This document shows, in pieces, positions 15,737 through 24,594 of a stretch of 64,000 bases of DNA. The notes below the pieces were generated by a model that searched no databases, had not been told where the DNA came from, and worked only from the letters and a program-made list of their open reading frames with translations. The translations under genes and the position numbers were made by a program. The stretch's first letter is position 1. Every line of letters begins with the position of its first letter. This DNA is from Labrys sp. KNU-23 (GTDB lineage Bacteria > Pseudomonadota > Alphaproteobacteria > Rhizobiales > Labraceae): the NCBI RefSeq assembly GCF_008330945.1, contig NZ_CP043489.1, forward strand, positions 1,364,001-1,428,000, given 5' to 3'.

Positions 15737-16927
15737 TCAGGCGCGCAGGATCTCCACGCCGGGCAGCGGCTTGCCTTCCAGCCATTCGAGGAAGGCACCG
15801 CCGGCGGTGGAGACGTAGGAGAACTGCTCGGCGACCTTGGCGTGGTTGAGCGCCGCCACCGTGTCGCCGCCGCCGGCGACCGAGAGCAGCTTGCCGGCCT
15901 TGGTGCGGGCGGCGACGTGCTTGGCCGCTGCCACGGTGCCATGGTCGAAGGGGTGCAGCTCGAAAGCCCCCAGCGGGCCGTTCCACACCAGCGTCTCCGC
16001 CTCGTCGATAGCGCCCTTGATGCGCTCAACGGACTGGGGCCCGGCGTCGAGGATCATGCCGTCATGCGGGATCGAATCGAGGCCATAGGCGTGGTTCGGC
16101 GCATCGGCAGCGAAATGATAGGCAACCACGGCATCCACCGGCAGGATGATGGCGCAGTTGACCTTCTCCGCCTTGGCGAGGATGGCGCGGGCCGTGTCGG
16201 CAAGGTCACGCTCGGCCAGCGACTTGCCGACACCGACGCCCTGGGCGTGCAGGAAGGTGTTGGCCATGCCGCCACCGATGATCAGCGCGTCGACCTTGCT
16301 GACGAGATTGCCGAGAAGCTCGAGCTTGGTCGAGACCTTGGCGCCGCCGACCACGGCAACGACCGGGCGCTTGGGCTGCTCGAGCGCGCGCGACAGCGCC
16401 TCGATCTCGGCCTGCATGGTGCGTCCGGCATAGGCCGGCAGGAGGTGGCCGAGGCCTTCGGTGGAGGCATGGGCGCGGTGGGCGGCCGAGAAGGCGTCAT
16501 TCACCCAGATGTCGCCATTGGCGGCCAGCGCCTTGACGAATTCGGGATCGTTCTTCTCCTCGCCGGGATGGAAACGGGTATTCTCCAGGCAGAGAATGTC
16601 GCCCGGCTGCAGGGCGGCGACCGCCTGGGCCGCGACCTCGCCGATGCAATCCTCGGCAAAGGCGACGGGACGCTTGGCGATCTCGGCAAGCTTGGCGGCG
16701 ACCGGCTTCAGGCTCTCCTTGGGATCCACGCCCTTGGGCCGGCCGAAATGGGCGAGCAGGATGACCTTGGCCCTGGCGCGCGCCAGTTCCAGGATGGTGG
16801 GAATCACACGCTCGATGCGGGTGGCATCACCGACGGCGCCATTCTCCATCGGGACGTTCAGGTCGACGCGTACCAGAACGCGCTTGTTTTCCACATTGAC
16901 GTCGTCGAGGGTGCGAAAAGCGCTCAT
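15737..16927 (-). CDS. pgk: Phosphoglycerate kinase
   Basis: 396 residues from the ATG at 16927, with AGGACAGG just upstream; a start at 16942 would add five residues. It has [10 protein letters not shown] near the N terminus, LLAHFGRP, the nucleotide-binding [17 protein letters not shown], and the C-terminal [13 protein letters not shown]. It makes ATP from 1,3-bisphosphoglycerate in glycolysis. It heads the fba/thiE-like/Sel1 operon. The usual upstream partner gap is 7.6 kb away here. Confidence 0.95.
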   Translation of the reverse strand: MSAFRTLDDVNVENKRVLVRVDLNVPMENGAVGDATRIERVIPTILELARARAKVILLAHFGRPKGVDPKESLKPVAAKLAEIAKRPVAFAEDCIGEVAAQAVAALQPGDILCLENTRFHPGEEKNDPEFVKALAANGDIWVNDAFSAAHRAHASTEGLGHLLPAYAGRTMQAEIEALSRALEQPKRPVVAVVGGAKVSTKLELLGNLVSKVDALIIGGGMANTFLHAQGVGVGKSLAERDLADTARAILAKAEKVNCAIILPVDAVVAYHFAADAPNHAYGLDSIPHDGMILDAGPQSVERIKGAIDEAETLVWNGPLGAFELHPFDHGTVAAAKHVAARTKAGKLLSVAGGGDTVAALNHAKVAEQFSYVSTAGGAFLEWLEGKPLPGVEILRA

Positions 16928-17192
16928 GCCTGTCCTGTCCATCTGTTCTAGAGCAAAGGGTGTTCAGGCGTAAACGCCCTGTTACTCCAGCTCCTTGTTT
17001 CGACACGTCTTTGCGTTTCCTGCCGAAGTCGGCGGATCGCAGGACGCTTCGGCAAGGTGCCTAGCATACCCCGCCCGCCTCGCAAAATCATCGGCGAGCA
17101 ATAGAGCAAGCCGGCGGATCGATAAAGCGCCCAACACAATCGGGGGACCAGAATTGCACCAAAAGATGGCTCGGCGCGGTCGTCATCGGCGC

Positions 17193-18089
17193 TCATCGAA
17201 ACAACTGCGTATCGAGCTTTCGTACCGCCAGCTCGATGAAGGCCTTGATCAGAGGCGATAGATGGCGGCTGCTGGGATAGACGACATAGAGGCCCCCGAC
17301 TGACAGGGTATGTTCTTCGAGAATACGTTGCAGCCGCCCGTCCTGCAGGGCCGGCTCTGCGAGCCGATAGGGCAATTGGGCGATGCCATAGCCGGCCAGC
17401 GCCGCCGATAGCGCCGCATGCATGTCGTTGACGGCGAAGCGGCCTGAAACCGTCACCGTTTCCTGGCCTCCTGGCCCCTCCAGCAGCCATGACGCGCCGT
17501 CCACCGATGGGCCGACGATCACGCAGGCATGCCGGGCGAGATCCGCCGGGGCCTGCGGCGTTCCGGATTGGGCGAGATAATTCGGGCCGGCACACAAAAT
17601 TCTGTGCGTGATACCGAGCTTGCGCGCGATCAGGGTGGAATCAGGGAGGATGCCGGTCCGGAAGGCCAGATCGATACCGTGCTCGATCAGATTGAGCCGG
17701 TCGTCGGTCAGGATCAATTCAGCCTTGGTCTTGGGATAGGCGGCCAGGAAGTCGAACACGGCACTGTTGAGCAGATGATCGGCAAATCCGGCAGGCGCGG
17801 AGATACGGATCGTCCCCGAAGGTTCCGTTCTTGCTTCGGCAAGGCGCAGGTTTGCCTCGTCGATCAGCCTCAGCGCCTCGCTGCTGCGTTCGTAATAGAG
17901 ACGCCCGGCCTCCGTCATGGCGAGGCTCCGCGTCGTGCGCTGCAGCAAGCGTGCACCGACGGCCTGTTCGAGCGCGGCGATGCGGCGGCTCACTGTCGTC
18001 TTGGGCGCGCGGAGCAGCCGCGCGGCCCCGGTGAAACTGCCGGCCTCGACCACCCGGGCAAAAACCAGAATGTCGTTGAGATCGAGCAT
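17193..18089 (-). CDS. LysR-family transcriptional regulator
   Basis: 298 residues from the ATG at 18089; an upstream TTG adds three. The HTH is LDLNDILVFARVVEAGSFTG, then APKTTVSRRIAALEQAVGARLLQRTTRSL. The substrate-binding domain follows from about residue 90. It is divergent from the NAD(P)-binding NmrA-like gene across 97 bp, the usual arrangement of a LysR regulator and its target. CCAAATTTAG (18095-18104) and CTAAATTGG (18151-18159) form an imperfect dyad in the gap that could be a binding site. Confidence 0.9.
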   Translation of the reverse strand: MLDLNDILVFARVVEAGSFTGAARLLRAPKTTVSRRIAALEQAVGARLLQRTTRSLAMTEAGRLYYERSSEALRLIDEANLRLAEARTEPSGTIRISAPAGFADHLLNSAVFDFLAAYPKTKAELILTDDRLNLIEHGIDLAFRTGILPDSTLIARKLGITHRILCAGPNYLAQSGTPQAPADLARHACVIVGPSVDGASWLLEGPGGQETVTVSGRFAVNDMHAALSAALAGYGIAQLPYRLAEPALQDGRLQRILEEHTLSVGGLYVVYPSSRHLSPLIKAFIELAVRKLDTQLFR

Positions 18090-18186
18090 TATATCCAAAT
18101 TTAGGACGATGTTTTCCGATAATAGCCCATTATGGTTCGATGTGGCAACGCTAAATTGGCTTCATCACAAGCAATGGAGCGATGAA

Positions 18187-19062
18187 ATGACCACGAAACG
18201 GACTGTATTGGTGACCGGCGCCACGGGTCAGCAGGGAGGTGCCGTTACCCGCGCCCTGCTTTCCAGGGGACACCACGTCAAGGCCTTGAGCCGCAGGCCC
18301 GCCAGTGCCGGCGCGCAGGCCCTGGCGGCGGCGGGTGCACAGATCGTGCCTGGCGATCTCGACGACACGGCCTCCATCGTCAAGGCAGCCAGCAACGTCG
18401 ACACCATGTTCCTGATGGGAACCATGCTGGCTGATGGCACAGACGGAGAAACCCGCCAGGGCATCGCCGCCGCCGATGCGGCCAAGGCGGCCGGCGTCGG
18501 GCACTTAATCTACTCGTCGGTCGCCGACGCCGACAAGGCCACCGGCATCCCGCATTTCGACAGCAAATATCGGATCGAACGGCATATAGCGGGGCTCGGT
18601 GTGCCCTATACGATCAGCGCCCCGGTCTTCTTCATGGAAAACATCGTGGCCCCCTGGTCGATCGGCGGCCTGCGCCAGGGTGTGCACGCCCTCGCTGTCC
18701 CGGCCGAGCGCGCCTTGCAGCAGGTCGCGCTGGCCGACATCGGCGCGTTCAATGCCGCTCTGGTGGAGCGTCGCGAAAAGGTCTTCGGCAAACGCTTCGA
18801 CTATGCAGGGGACGAACTTTCCGGTGAGGAACAAGTGCGCATTCTCTCGCAGGCAACCGGCCGCCCGATCCGTTACCAGGAAGTGCCGACCGCCGCGATC
18901 CGCCAGCAGAGCGAGGATGTCGCCATCATGTTCGAGTGGTTCGATCGGGTCGGCTACGACGTCGACATCGTCGCCCTGCACAAGGATTTCCCCGAGGTGA
19001 ACTGGCACAATTTCGCCGACTGGGCCGGCAGCTTCGACTGGAGCATCCTCGACCCCCAGTAA
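18187..19062 (+). CDS. NmrA-family NAD(P)-binding protein
   Basis: 291 residues from the ATG at 18187. The Rossmann motif VLVTGATGQQGGAVTRALL is at the N terminus. The later RRPASAGAQALAAAGAQIVPGDLDD and HFDSKYRIERHI are as in NmrA/atypical SDR proteins, which bind NAD(P) and act as redox sensors or quinone reductases. It is probably controlled by the divergent LysR gene. Substrate unknown. Confidence 0.88.
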   Translation: MTTKRTVLVTGATGQQGGAVTRALLSRGHHVKALSRRPASAGAQALAAAGAQIVPGDLDDTASIVKAASNVDTMFLMGTMLADGTDGETRQGIAAADAAKAAGVGHLIYSSVADADKATGIPHFDSKYRIERHIAGLGVPYTISAPVFFMENIVAPWSIGGLRQGVHALAVPAERALQQVALADIGAFNAALVERREKVFGKRFDYAGDELSGEEQVRILSQATGRPIRYQEVPTAAIRQQSEDVAIMFEWFDRVGYDVDIVALHKDFPEVNWHNFADWAGSFDWSILDPQ

Positions 19063-19195
19063 ACCTTGAGCCGCTGCCTGCGGCGTTCATCGCAAGACGG
19101 CGCCCGGGATGACGGGTGCCGCCGCCGCTTGAGCGTTCACACAAGCCTCGAAATCCGGCGGGCAAACGGGCCGCCAGCCGGTGCACGCGCCGCCG

Positions 19196-19375
19196 TCAGG
19201 TCCTCTTGCGTTCGAGCAGCACCGGCAGATCCTCCACCGCGAAAGCGGGGTGGATCCTCAGATCGATGCTGACGACCCGCCAGCCCTCCGCCGCATATTC
19301 GTTCAGCCGCTGCACGATATGGGCGGAGCGATCCGCCCGGTCGGCGACGTGGATCTTTTCAAGACGATATTCCAT
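19196..19375 (-). CDS. DUF4177-like small protein
   Basis: 59 residues from MEYRLEKIHV. The pattern of a short strand, then VQRLNEYAAEGWRVVSIDLR, is that of DUF4177-type proteins (LN-x2-A-x-EGW). It lies downstream of the SPW gene in the same direction with a 48-bp gap, so both may be in one operon governed by the adjacent TetR protein. Function unknown. Confidence 0.65.
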   Translation of the reverse strand: MEYRLEKIHVADRADRSAHIVQRLNEYAAEGWRVVSIDLRIHPAFAVEDLPVLLERKRT

Positions 19376-19423
19376 CACAAAAGCCTCCTTTGTCGGCAAG
19401 GCAGGCGAGCAGCACATCCAGTT

Positions 19424-19783
19424 TCAACTCGCCCTGGCATGGCGAAAACGCCATTCGGCTGCCAGGGAAATCACGATCACCAGCCCGCCCACCAGCCAAT
19501 GCGAGCGTTCGGCCGCGGTATTGGAAGCAAAGCGCAGTGCCCATGGCGCCACGATGAGCCAGAGGCCCAGTCCCAGCGTCACCCATTCCTCCCATTGCCT
19601 GGCCTCGCTCAAAGCCGCCAGTGCCAGATAGGCAAGCAGGAACGCCATTACCCAGGCATGCCATGTCGGCACCTCCATCGCCCTGAATCCGGCGAGCCAG
19701 GGCGCGCTGAACAGGCCGAGCGCCACCAGCAGCAACAGCCAGTCCTGTGCTCGCTTTCCCGAAAAAAGAGTCGAAATCATCAT
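19424..19783 (-). CDS. SPW-repeat membrane protein
   Basis: 119 residues from MMISTLFSG (GGTGGAG upstream). There are four predicted membrane helices and two SPW-type motifs, one around LFSAPWLAGF and one around LIVAPWALRF. These small integral inner-membrane proteins have no settled function. A longer frame starting at 19822 would run into the palindromic operator and is rejected. It is divergent from the TetR gene at 19893. Confidence 0.8.
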   Translation of the reverse strand: MMISTLFSGKRAQDWLLLLVALGLFSAPWLAGFRAMEVPTWHAWVMAFLLAYLALAALSEARQWEEWVTLGLGLWLIVAPWALRFASNTAAERSHWLVGGLVIVISLAAEWRFRHARAS

Positions 19784-19820
19784 CGTCTCCACCGTTGTCG
19801 CAAATGTGCTTATGCATGAC

Positions 19821-19845
19821 AATTATATCGTATTACGATATAATT
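19821..19845. promoter_or_regulatory. Perfect 25-bp palindrome, probable TetR operator
   Basis: AATTATATCGT, a 3-nt centre (ATT), and ACGATATAATT form an exact 11+3+11 palindrome. It lies midway between the divergent SPW and TetR starts. It is AT-rich in a GC-rich setting and could include promoter -10 elements on both strands, so binding would block transcription both ways. Confidence 0.75.
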
Positions 19846-19892
19846 TTCCAACGCGAAGCCCATCGCTCGCGAGGCTGTGAAGGGAGCCGACC

Positions 19893-20621
19893 GTGGCTGC
19901 AGATCTCAACTCCGACCTACCCTCCCCGTTCATGCCCATGAAGGGCAGCGACGATTCGATCGTCTGCGCCCGGCACTTGCTGCGTGCCGCCCGCAGGAAG
20001 TTCTTCACCAAGCCCTATGACACCGTGAGCATGGAGGAGATCGCCACGCGTGCCGGCCTATCCGAGGCCAAGGCGCTTGGCCTGTTTGCCAGCAAGGAAG
20101 AGCTGTTCGCATCGCTCGTCGTGCAGGAGATGGCTGCCGCCGCGGTCGAGATCTGGTGCAGGACCATCGGATCGACCGACATGGAGGCGGTCCTGCTGCA
20201 AGTGGCGCGCAATTATGTTGGCCTGTTCGGCTCCAACAGGGCCACGGAAATCTATCGGTCGCTGATTTGCGTGTCGGCGCGCTTTCCCCATCTCGGCCGC
20301 ATCATTTACGAACATGGCGCAAGGGTCCTGCTCGAAAGACTGTCAGCCTATATCGCGGCCCGCAACGCAGAAGGGCACCTGGCCGTCTCCGATCCCGATC
20401 TCGCCGCGCAGCAATTCCTGAGCCTGGTTCACGGCAATCTGCATCTGCGCGAGGTACTTGCCGCCCAGCCCGTCAGCGACAAGGAGATCGACCGGGTGAT
20501 CGAAAGCGGCGTCCGCCTCTTCCTGGCCGGTTACCGGAGCGATCGACGCGATGCATCACAGGCCGCCCAGCCCGGACGCCTTGCGAGGGAGGCGGGGACT
20601 TGCGGATCGGTAAAGCATTGA
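19893..20621 (+). CDS. TetR/AcrR-family regulator
   Basis: 242 residues from a GTG at 19893 preceded by GAAGGGAG; an ATG at 19932 would remove 13 residues. The HTH region is HLLRAARRKFFTKPYDTVSMEEIATRAGLSEAKALGLFASKEELFASLV, followed by a ligand-binding helical domain. It probably controls the divergent SPW/DUF4177-like genes and itself through the palindrome at 19821-19845. The ligand is unknown. Confidence 0.88.
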   Translation: MAADLNSDLPSPFMPMKGSDDSIVCARHLLRAARRKFFTKPYDTVSMEEIATRAGLSEAKALGLFASKEELFASLVVQEMAAAAVEIWCRTIGSTDMEAVLLQVARNYVGLFGSNRATEIYRSLICVSARFPHLGRIIYEHGARVLLERLSAYIAARNAEGHLAVSDPDLAAQQFLSLVHGNLHLREVLAAQPVSDKEIDRVIESGVRLFLAGYRSDRRDASQAAQPGRLAREAGTCGSVKH

Positions 20622-20727
20622 CCGGGCGTACCGCACATGACGCATGCCAAGGCCGCACCGCATCCCCGGTCTCCGACCGTCTCCAAGTCAGCGCTAAGGC
20701 ACTGTCCGAAAATAACTGAAGAGCCAC

Positions 20728-20826
20728 CTTTGTCGTGCCCGGGCTTGACCCGGACATCCAGGGACTCTTCTTCGACGTCCGGAAGGAGGAACTGGATTGC
20801 CGGGTCAAGCCCGGCAATGACAAAGG
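20728..20826. repeat. Rhizobiales-type intergenic palindromic repeat
   Basis: A long imperfect dyad: the left arm has GTGCCCGGGCTTGACCCGG and the right arm CCGGGTCAAGCCCGGC, with flanking CCTTTGTC and GACAAAGG. This matches the style of the RIME-like mosaic repeats scattered between Rhizobiales genes. A second small dyad, GGATTCGT/ACGAATCC (20838-20863), follows and may act as a terminator. Confidence 0.75.
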
Positions 20827-20867
20827 TCGAGCCAATTGGATTCGTTTGTTGACGGACGAATCCCAAG

Positions 20868-21584
20868 TCAGTGCTGCCTGGGATTCTGCAGGAACACGAC
20901 ATAGCCGCGAAACCAGGGATTGCCGACAAGGCCGGGGGGCTCCTGCCAGTCGCCTGCCTGCACGAGGCCGATACGAAAAGGCATCTGCAGCCGGCCCAGA
21001 CGCGAAAGATAGGCGGCATAGCCGGGGATCGTGCGACGGCCCTGATAGGTCTGGATGATCACTTCGTCGACGACGCCGCCGAGCGCTTCGAGCCCCCTGG
21101 GATCGCCATTGCTGCTCCAATCCATCAGGCCGGTAATGCCGAGCCTGTATTCCGCCGGCAGTTGGCGGCGCAGGCCCGAGAGGAAGGAGGCGTAGCCCTC
21201 CAGATGGCGCGTGCGGGCATCGAAATCGATCTGCAGGCCGACGACGCGATTGCCCGCCGCGCGCCAGCGCTCGAGCTGGGCCAGGACCTGGCCATAGATC
21301 TCGGGTGGCCATGCCAGGGTCTCGACGCGTACCACCAGCCATAGCGGCGTGTCGGGAAGGCGGGGAACGGCGCTGCGCCGCGACAGGAGGCGAACCGGTT
21401 GCTGGGCACCGACCTCCGAGCCGAGGAGATAGAGTTCGCGAGCCCGCGCGAGCTCCGGCTGCGTCTTCACCCCTGCCCACAGCCAGAAACTATGATAGCG
21501 CCCGATGTCGACGGGAGGCTCTGCCGCGAGGCCGCCACCGGCAACCGCCAGGAAAACGGCGAGGGCACACACCGGGCGCAGCAT
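20868..21584 (-). CDS. DUF3142 family exported protein
   Basis: 238 residues from MLRPVCALAVFLAVAGGGLA (signal peptide). The FWLWAGV segment near the N terminus, then GLQIDFDARTRHLEGYASFL and GITGLMDWSS, resemble DUF3142 proteins, a group with a glycoside-hydrolase-like barrel look. The start is two bases after the stop of the 705-aa gene, so the two are co-translated. Function unknown. Confidence 0.75.
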   Translation of the reverse strand: MLRPVCALAVFLAVAGGGLAAEPPVDIGRYHSFWLWAGVKTQPELARARELYLLGSEVGAQQPVRLLSRRSAVPRLPDTPLWLVVRVETLAWPPEIYGQVLAQLERWRAAGNRVVGLQIDFDARTRHLEGYASFLSGLRRQLPAEYRLGITGLMDWSSNGDPRGLEALGGVVDEVIIQTYQGRRTIPGYAAYLSRLGRLQMPFRIGLVQAGDWQEPPGLVGNPWFRGYVVFLQNPRQH

Positions 21585-21586
21585 AT

Positions 21587-23704
21587 CTACCAATAATATT
21601 CCAGGGACTGCGCCCAGCGTGATTGCGAGTAATCGCGTTTCAGCTTCTGGAACCACGCCTTGCGCTGCGCAACGGGCACGACACTATCGTCGCAACTATT
21701 CTTGCTCGTCGGCGCGAAACACCAGATGGCGCGATAGAGGGAATAGGCCTTCTGATCGGATGTCGCGTCCGCCGCGCTGACGATGGAGCGATAGGCTTCG
21801 AGCCGCGAAAATTTCCTGCCCGGGAAAAGGACTCCGTTGCCACCGAGTTCATCCTTCGCCGGCAGCGTGTCCAGGAAAGCCTGATCGAGGCCGTTGAGAC
21901 GGATGAACTCCCCCAGACACAAGCGTGCCCCGATGTGGCGTGGAGTGGCGGACAGCGTTGCAATGCTGCTCTTGAGATCGGGGCAAGGGAAATCCGACGC
22001 CGTTTCCGGCTTGATGAACACATCCGAGGATGGCGCGCCGTCGCCTTCGGCGTCACCGGGATCCGCCTCAGGCTTGGCATCGGTGGGCACCAGCGCCAAA
22101 TCCCCTGGAAAGGCCTTGTAGGCGCCGCGAGTGAGATCGCGATAGAGCAGCGTGTAAAGGGCGGTCGCCCGCTCGGCCGGCGAGGCGGCGGTGTCCTTTG
22201 CCTGGCCGCGCAGCAATTGGGGACCGGCGCTGTAGCGCAGCAAGGTCTGCCGAATGGTCTGGTTGCGCACCGGCGAGGCCGGCTCGAAGCTGCGTTCGGG
22301 CTTGCCTGCCCGCTCGTCATGCATGGCCAAAGCCAGTTCGATGACGACACGCTGGCTGGTTGGGCTCGCCCCGCCGACGAGGTCGAGCCAAAAGCCGCGC
22401 GCATTGCGGTCCTTCACAGAATCAAGCGCGACCCCACGCAACACCTGCCGGCTGAATTCCAAGTTGTCATAGTTTTTCTGCTGCGCCCGATCGGCGATGA
22501 GGCCCAGCACGGCACGCGGCTGGCGGGCGACATGCAACTGATAGGACGCGAGCAGAAAATCGAACAGATTCATCTTGCCTGCGAAGAATTCGCGTTGCCC
22601 GTTCAGTTCCTCCAAGGTCAGGGCCTTGCTGCAGCACGCTTCGCCGCTGAGGGCGCCGCCCTTGCGCATGCGAACCAGGTCCAGGGTCGCCAGCAGCAAA
22701 GGCGAGCGCACCTGTTCGGTCCCAAGCAGGGGCAGCAGCTTGGTATCCAGTTCCTCGGCAAGGTCGGCAGCGGAAACGCCCCGTTCGCTCGCCTTCTGGC
22801 CCAACAGGCGCTCATAGTCGGCGAGCAGCTTGGCGTTGGCGCCGCTCATCCAATAGACCCGGCGCAGCAGACCGCGGGCAGAGGCGGCATAGCGCCCGTT
22901 CGGATAGGCTGTCAGATAGCCCTGCAGGGCCGTTTCCGCCTCGGTCGCCTTGCCGATGTCGCGCTGCGCAACCTCCCTCAGATTGCCATACTCGTCGAAG
23001 GCACCAGCCTGCAGCCTGTTCACCTCGACGCGGCCTAGAAGATAGCGTCCGCTCTCCTTCAGCCAAGGTTGGGCAGAACCGCCCAGGGCTGTAAAATGCC
23101 GGGCAGCGGTGTCGAAATCGCCGGCATAGAAGGCCGCCGCTCCCGATAGATAGGCGGCAAAGTCCCTGGCCAGGGGCGACTGCGCATGCTCGGCGGCCGC
23201 GGAAACGGCCTCCTGCCCAGCACCGGCTCCCGTGCAATCGGGCCTGAGGCCCTGCCGGGCGGCGATCAACTTGTCCCTTTCGCCCGCCGTCACGCCCTGC
23301 TCCGCCTTGAGCGTCGCCACGAAATCGGCGGCGCCTGCATCATTGCTGCGGCAGCGCGAGCCCTCGCCCGCAGCGTAGGGCCCATTGCCGCCGATCGCAG
23401 CCGACGGATAGAGCGTGCCGCGGAAGGTCGCCCAATCGCTCGGTTCCATGAGCGTCTTTTCCGCACCCTCCTGATCCGGCCGAACCGGCGCAGGCTGCTT
23501 GTCCTCCAGATCGGCGAGCAGGAGCAGCAGATTGGCGCGCGTGTCGTTACCGGGCTGCAGGACGGCCAGATTGCTGCAGCTGTTGGATTCGGTACCCGCC
23601 ACTCTCCAGCCCGGCTTGCAGTCGCTATCGGAACTGGCTCGAGCCGCCATCGGGCTCAAAACGACGAAGAGCAGAACGAACAACCAAACGCCTCGCCGAG
23701 CCAT
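21587..23704 (-). CDS. Exported 705-aa protein of unknown function with TPR-like region
   Basis: A signal peptide (MARRGVWLFVLLFVVLSPMAARA) is followed by a Cys-containing N terminus and TPR-like helical segments such as LARDFAAYLSGAAAFYAGDFDTAARHFTAL (about 178-207) and a further repeat near YLTAYPNGRYAASARGLLRRVYW. It has no transmembrane segment after the signal, so it is probably periplasmic. It is coupled to the DUF3142 gene and likely works with it in an envelope process. I do not recognise a named family. Confidence 0.75.
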   Translation of the reverse strand: MARRGVWLFVLLFVVLSPMAARASSDSDCKPGWRVAGTESNSCSNLAVLQPGNDTRANLLLLLADLEDKQPAPVRPDQEGAEKTLMEPSDWATFRGTLYPSAAIGGNGPYAAGEGSRCRSNDAGAADFVATLKAEQGVTAGERDKLIAARQGLRPDCTGAGAGQEAVSAAAEHAQSPLARDFAAYLSGAAAFYAGDFDTAARHFTALGGSAQPWLKESGRYLLGRVEVNRLQAGAFDEYGNLREVAQRDIGKATEAETALQGYLTAYPNGRYAASARGLLRRVYWMSGANAKLLADYERLLGQKASERGVSAADLAEELDTKLLPLLGTEQVRSPLLLATLDLVRMRKGGALSGEACCSKALTLEELNGQREFFAGKMNLFDFLLASYQLHVARQPRAVLGLIADRAQQKNYDNLEFSRQVLRGVALDSVKDRNARGFWLDLVGGASPTSQRVVIELALAMHDERAGKPERSFEPASPVRNQTIRQTLLRYSAGPQLLRGQAKDTAASPAERATALYTLLYRDLTRGAYKAFPGDLALVPTDAKPEADPGDAEGDGAPSSDVFIKPETASDFPCPDLKSSIATLSATPRHIGARLCLGEFIRLNGLDQAFLDTLPAKDELGGNGVLFPGRKFSRLEAYRSIVSAADATSDQKAYSLYRAIWCFAPTSKNSCDDSVVPVAQRKAWFQKLKRDYSQSRWAQSLEYYW

Positions 23705-23831
23705 GTGGCTTCACTCCCCTTCGCACCGCCCTCTGCAGCACCAGTCAATCACAGCCGCCCGCATCGGGACAAGCAGGCAATGTCCAGCGCCGGCAAACCC
23801 GGATGCGGAGGCTAGGAAAAAGAAGCCGCCC

Positions 23832-24251
23832 CTACATGAAGCGATAGCAATGCGTCATGAAGACAACCCGCAAATCGGGCGTCACACGCCACAAATCTTC
23901 GTGCCCAAGGTCATTATCGAGGACCGACCAATACCAGATCGAGTAGAGATGAAGATAGCAATTTTCAGATAGCAACGTGAGTGCCCGCGACCACCTGATG
24001 TCGGATACAAGCGGCTCCGGCAGATCTGCAAAAGATTGAATGACGATCTCCATGAGGGTGAAACGCTCGTCATCAGTGAGATCCCCGCTCTCATAAGCGG
24101 CAAGAAACTCGCCAATCCGACTGGCATCAGCAACTTCCCACTGCCAGTCCTGCATGCCTGGTTCACAGGGCAATTTGAAACGTTTGGCCAATGTATCCAT
24201 CGCTGCGCCTGTTGAAAAGCGCCTGAATCGCCGCAGTTCCGTCATGGTCAT
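23832..24251 (-). CDS. Hypothetical protein
   Basis: 139 residues. It includes DWQWEVADASRIGEFLAAYE, then DDERFTLMEIVIQSFADLP, and a Tyr/Trp-rich C terminus (YLHLYSIWYWSVLDND). Codon use is less biased than in neighbouring core genes. The compact acidic globular layout and orphan context resemble immunity-type proteins, but no toxin partner is visible. An internal ATG (MDTLAKRF) is an alternative start. No function assigned. Confidence 0.55.
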   Translation of the reverse strand: MTMTELRRFRRFSTGAAMDTLAKRFKLPCEPGMQDWQWEVADASRIGEFLAAYESGDLTDDERFTLMEIVIQSFADLPEPLVSDIRWSRALTLLSENCYLHLYSIWYWSVLDNDLGHEDLWRVTPDLRVVFMTHCYRFM

Positions 24252-24323
24252 TCCCAGCGTTCACACAGGCCATCAACTCAAGATCGACAAAGGATCAGAA
24301 TAATCTTCTCGCCACTCCAGAGC

Positions 24324-24518
24324 TTAACCGCCCTCGCCGGCGCCATGGATCGTCCCGCTATGCTTATTGATTTCGCTGCGCTCACGCGTCCTGGCATTGA
24401 AGGGCAGAGCTTGCCGGAACGCCAAGGCCAGGAAAGCCAGCAGCGCCACGATGCTCAGCACGCCCAGGACCATGTCCACCATGCTCGCACTCTTCCCCGC
24501 CTGCCCCCCTTCAACCAT
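24324..24518 (-). CDS. Small single-span membrane protein
   Basis: 64 residues from an ATG at 24518. A TTG at 24539 and an ATG at 24482 are alternatives. One strongly hydrophobic segment, MVLGVLSIVALLAFLALAF, is followed by a charged tail. It lies just downstream of the gap terminator. Codon use looks coding, but no family is recognised. Confidence 0.45.
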   Translation of the reverse strand: MVEGGQAGKSASMVDMVLGVLSIVALLAFLALAFRQALPFNARTRERSEINKHSGTIHGAGEGG

Positions 24519-24529
24519 ATCACTCACGA

Positions 24530-24568
24530 AGGAAAACAAAAACGGCGCCCCGGTTGCCCGGAGCGCCG
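24530..24568 (-). terminator. Intrinsic terminator of gap
   Basis: On the minus strand, ACGGCGCTCC...GGGGCGCCGT forms a GC-rich hairpin followed directly by TTTTTGTTTT. It lies 27-65 bp after the gap stop codon. Confidence 0.85.
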
Positions 24569-24594
24569 TCGTCGATTCAGCGTGAGCGCCGAAC

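Noticed and set aside
13607..16951. A 1,114-codon plus-strand open frame across fba and pgk, and similar long frames at 44,393-45,319 and 54,095-56,155
   Set aside because: They lie antisense to clear genes with full family motifs. Open antisense frames are expected in GC-rich genes, and the translations are His/Gly/Arg-rich without any family feature.
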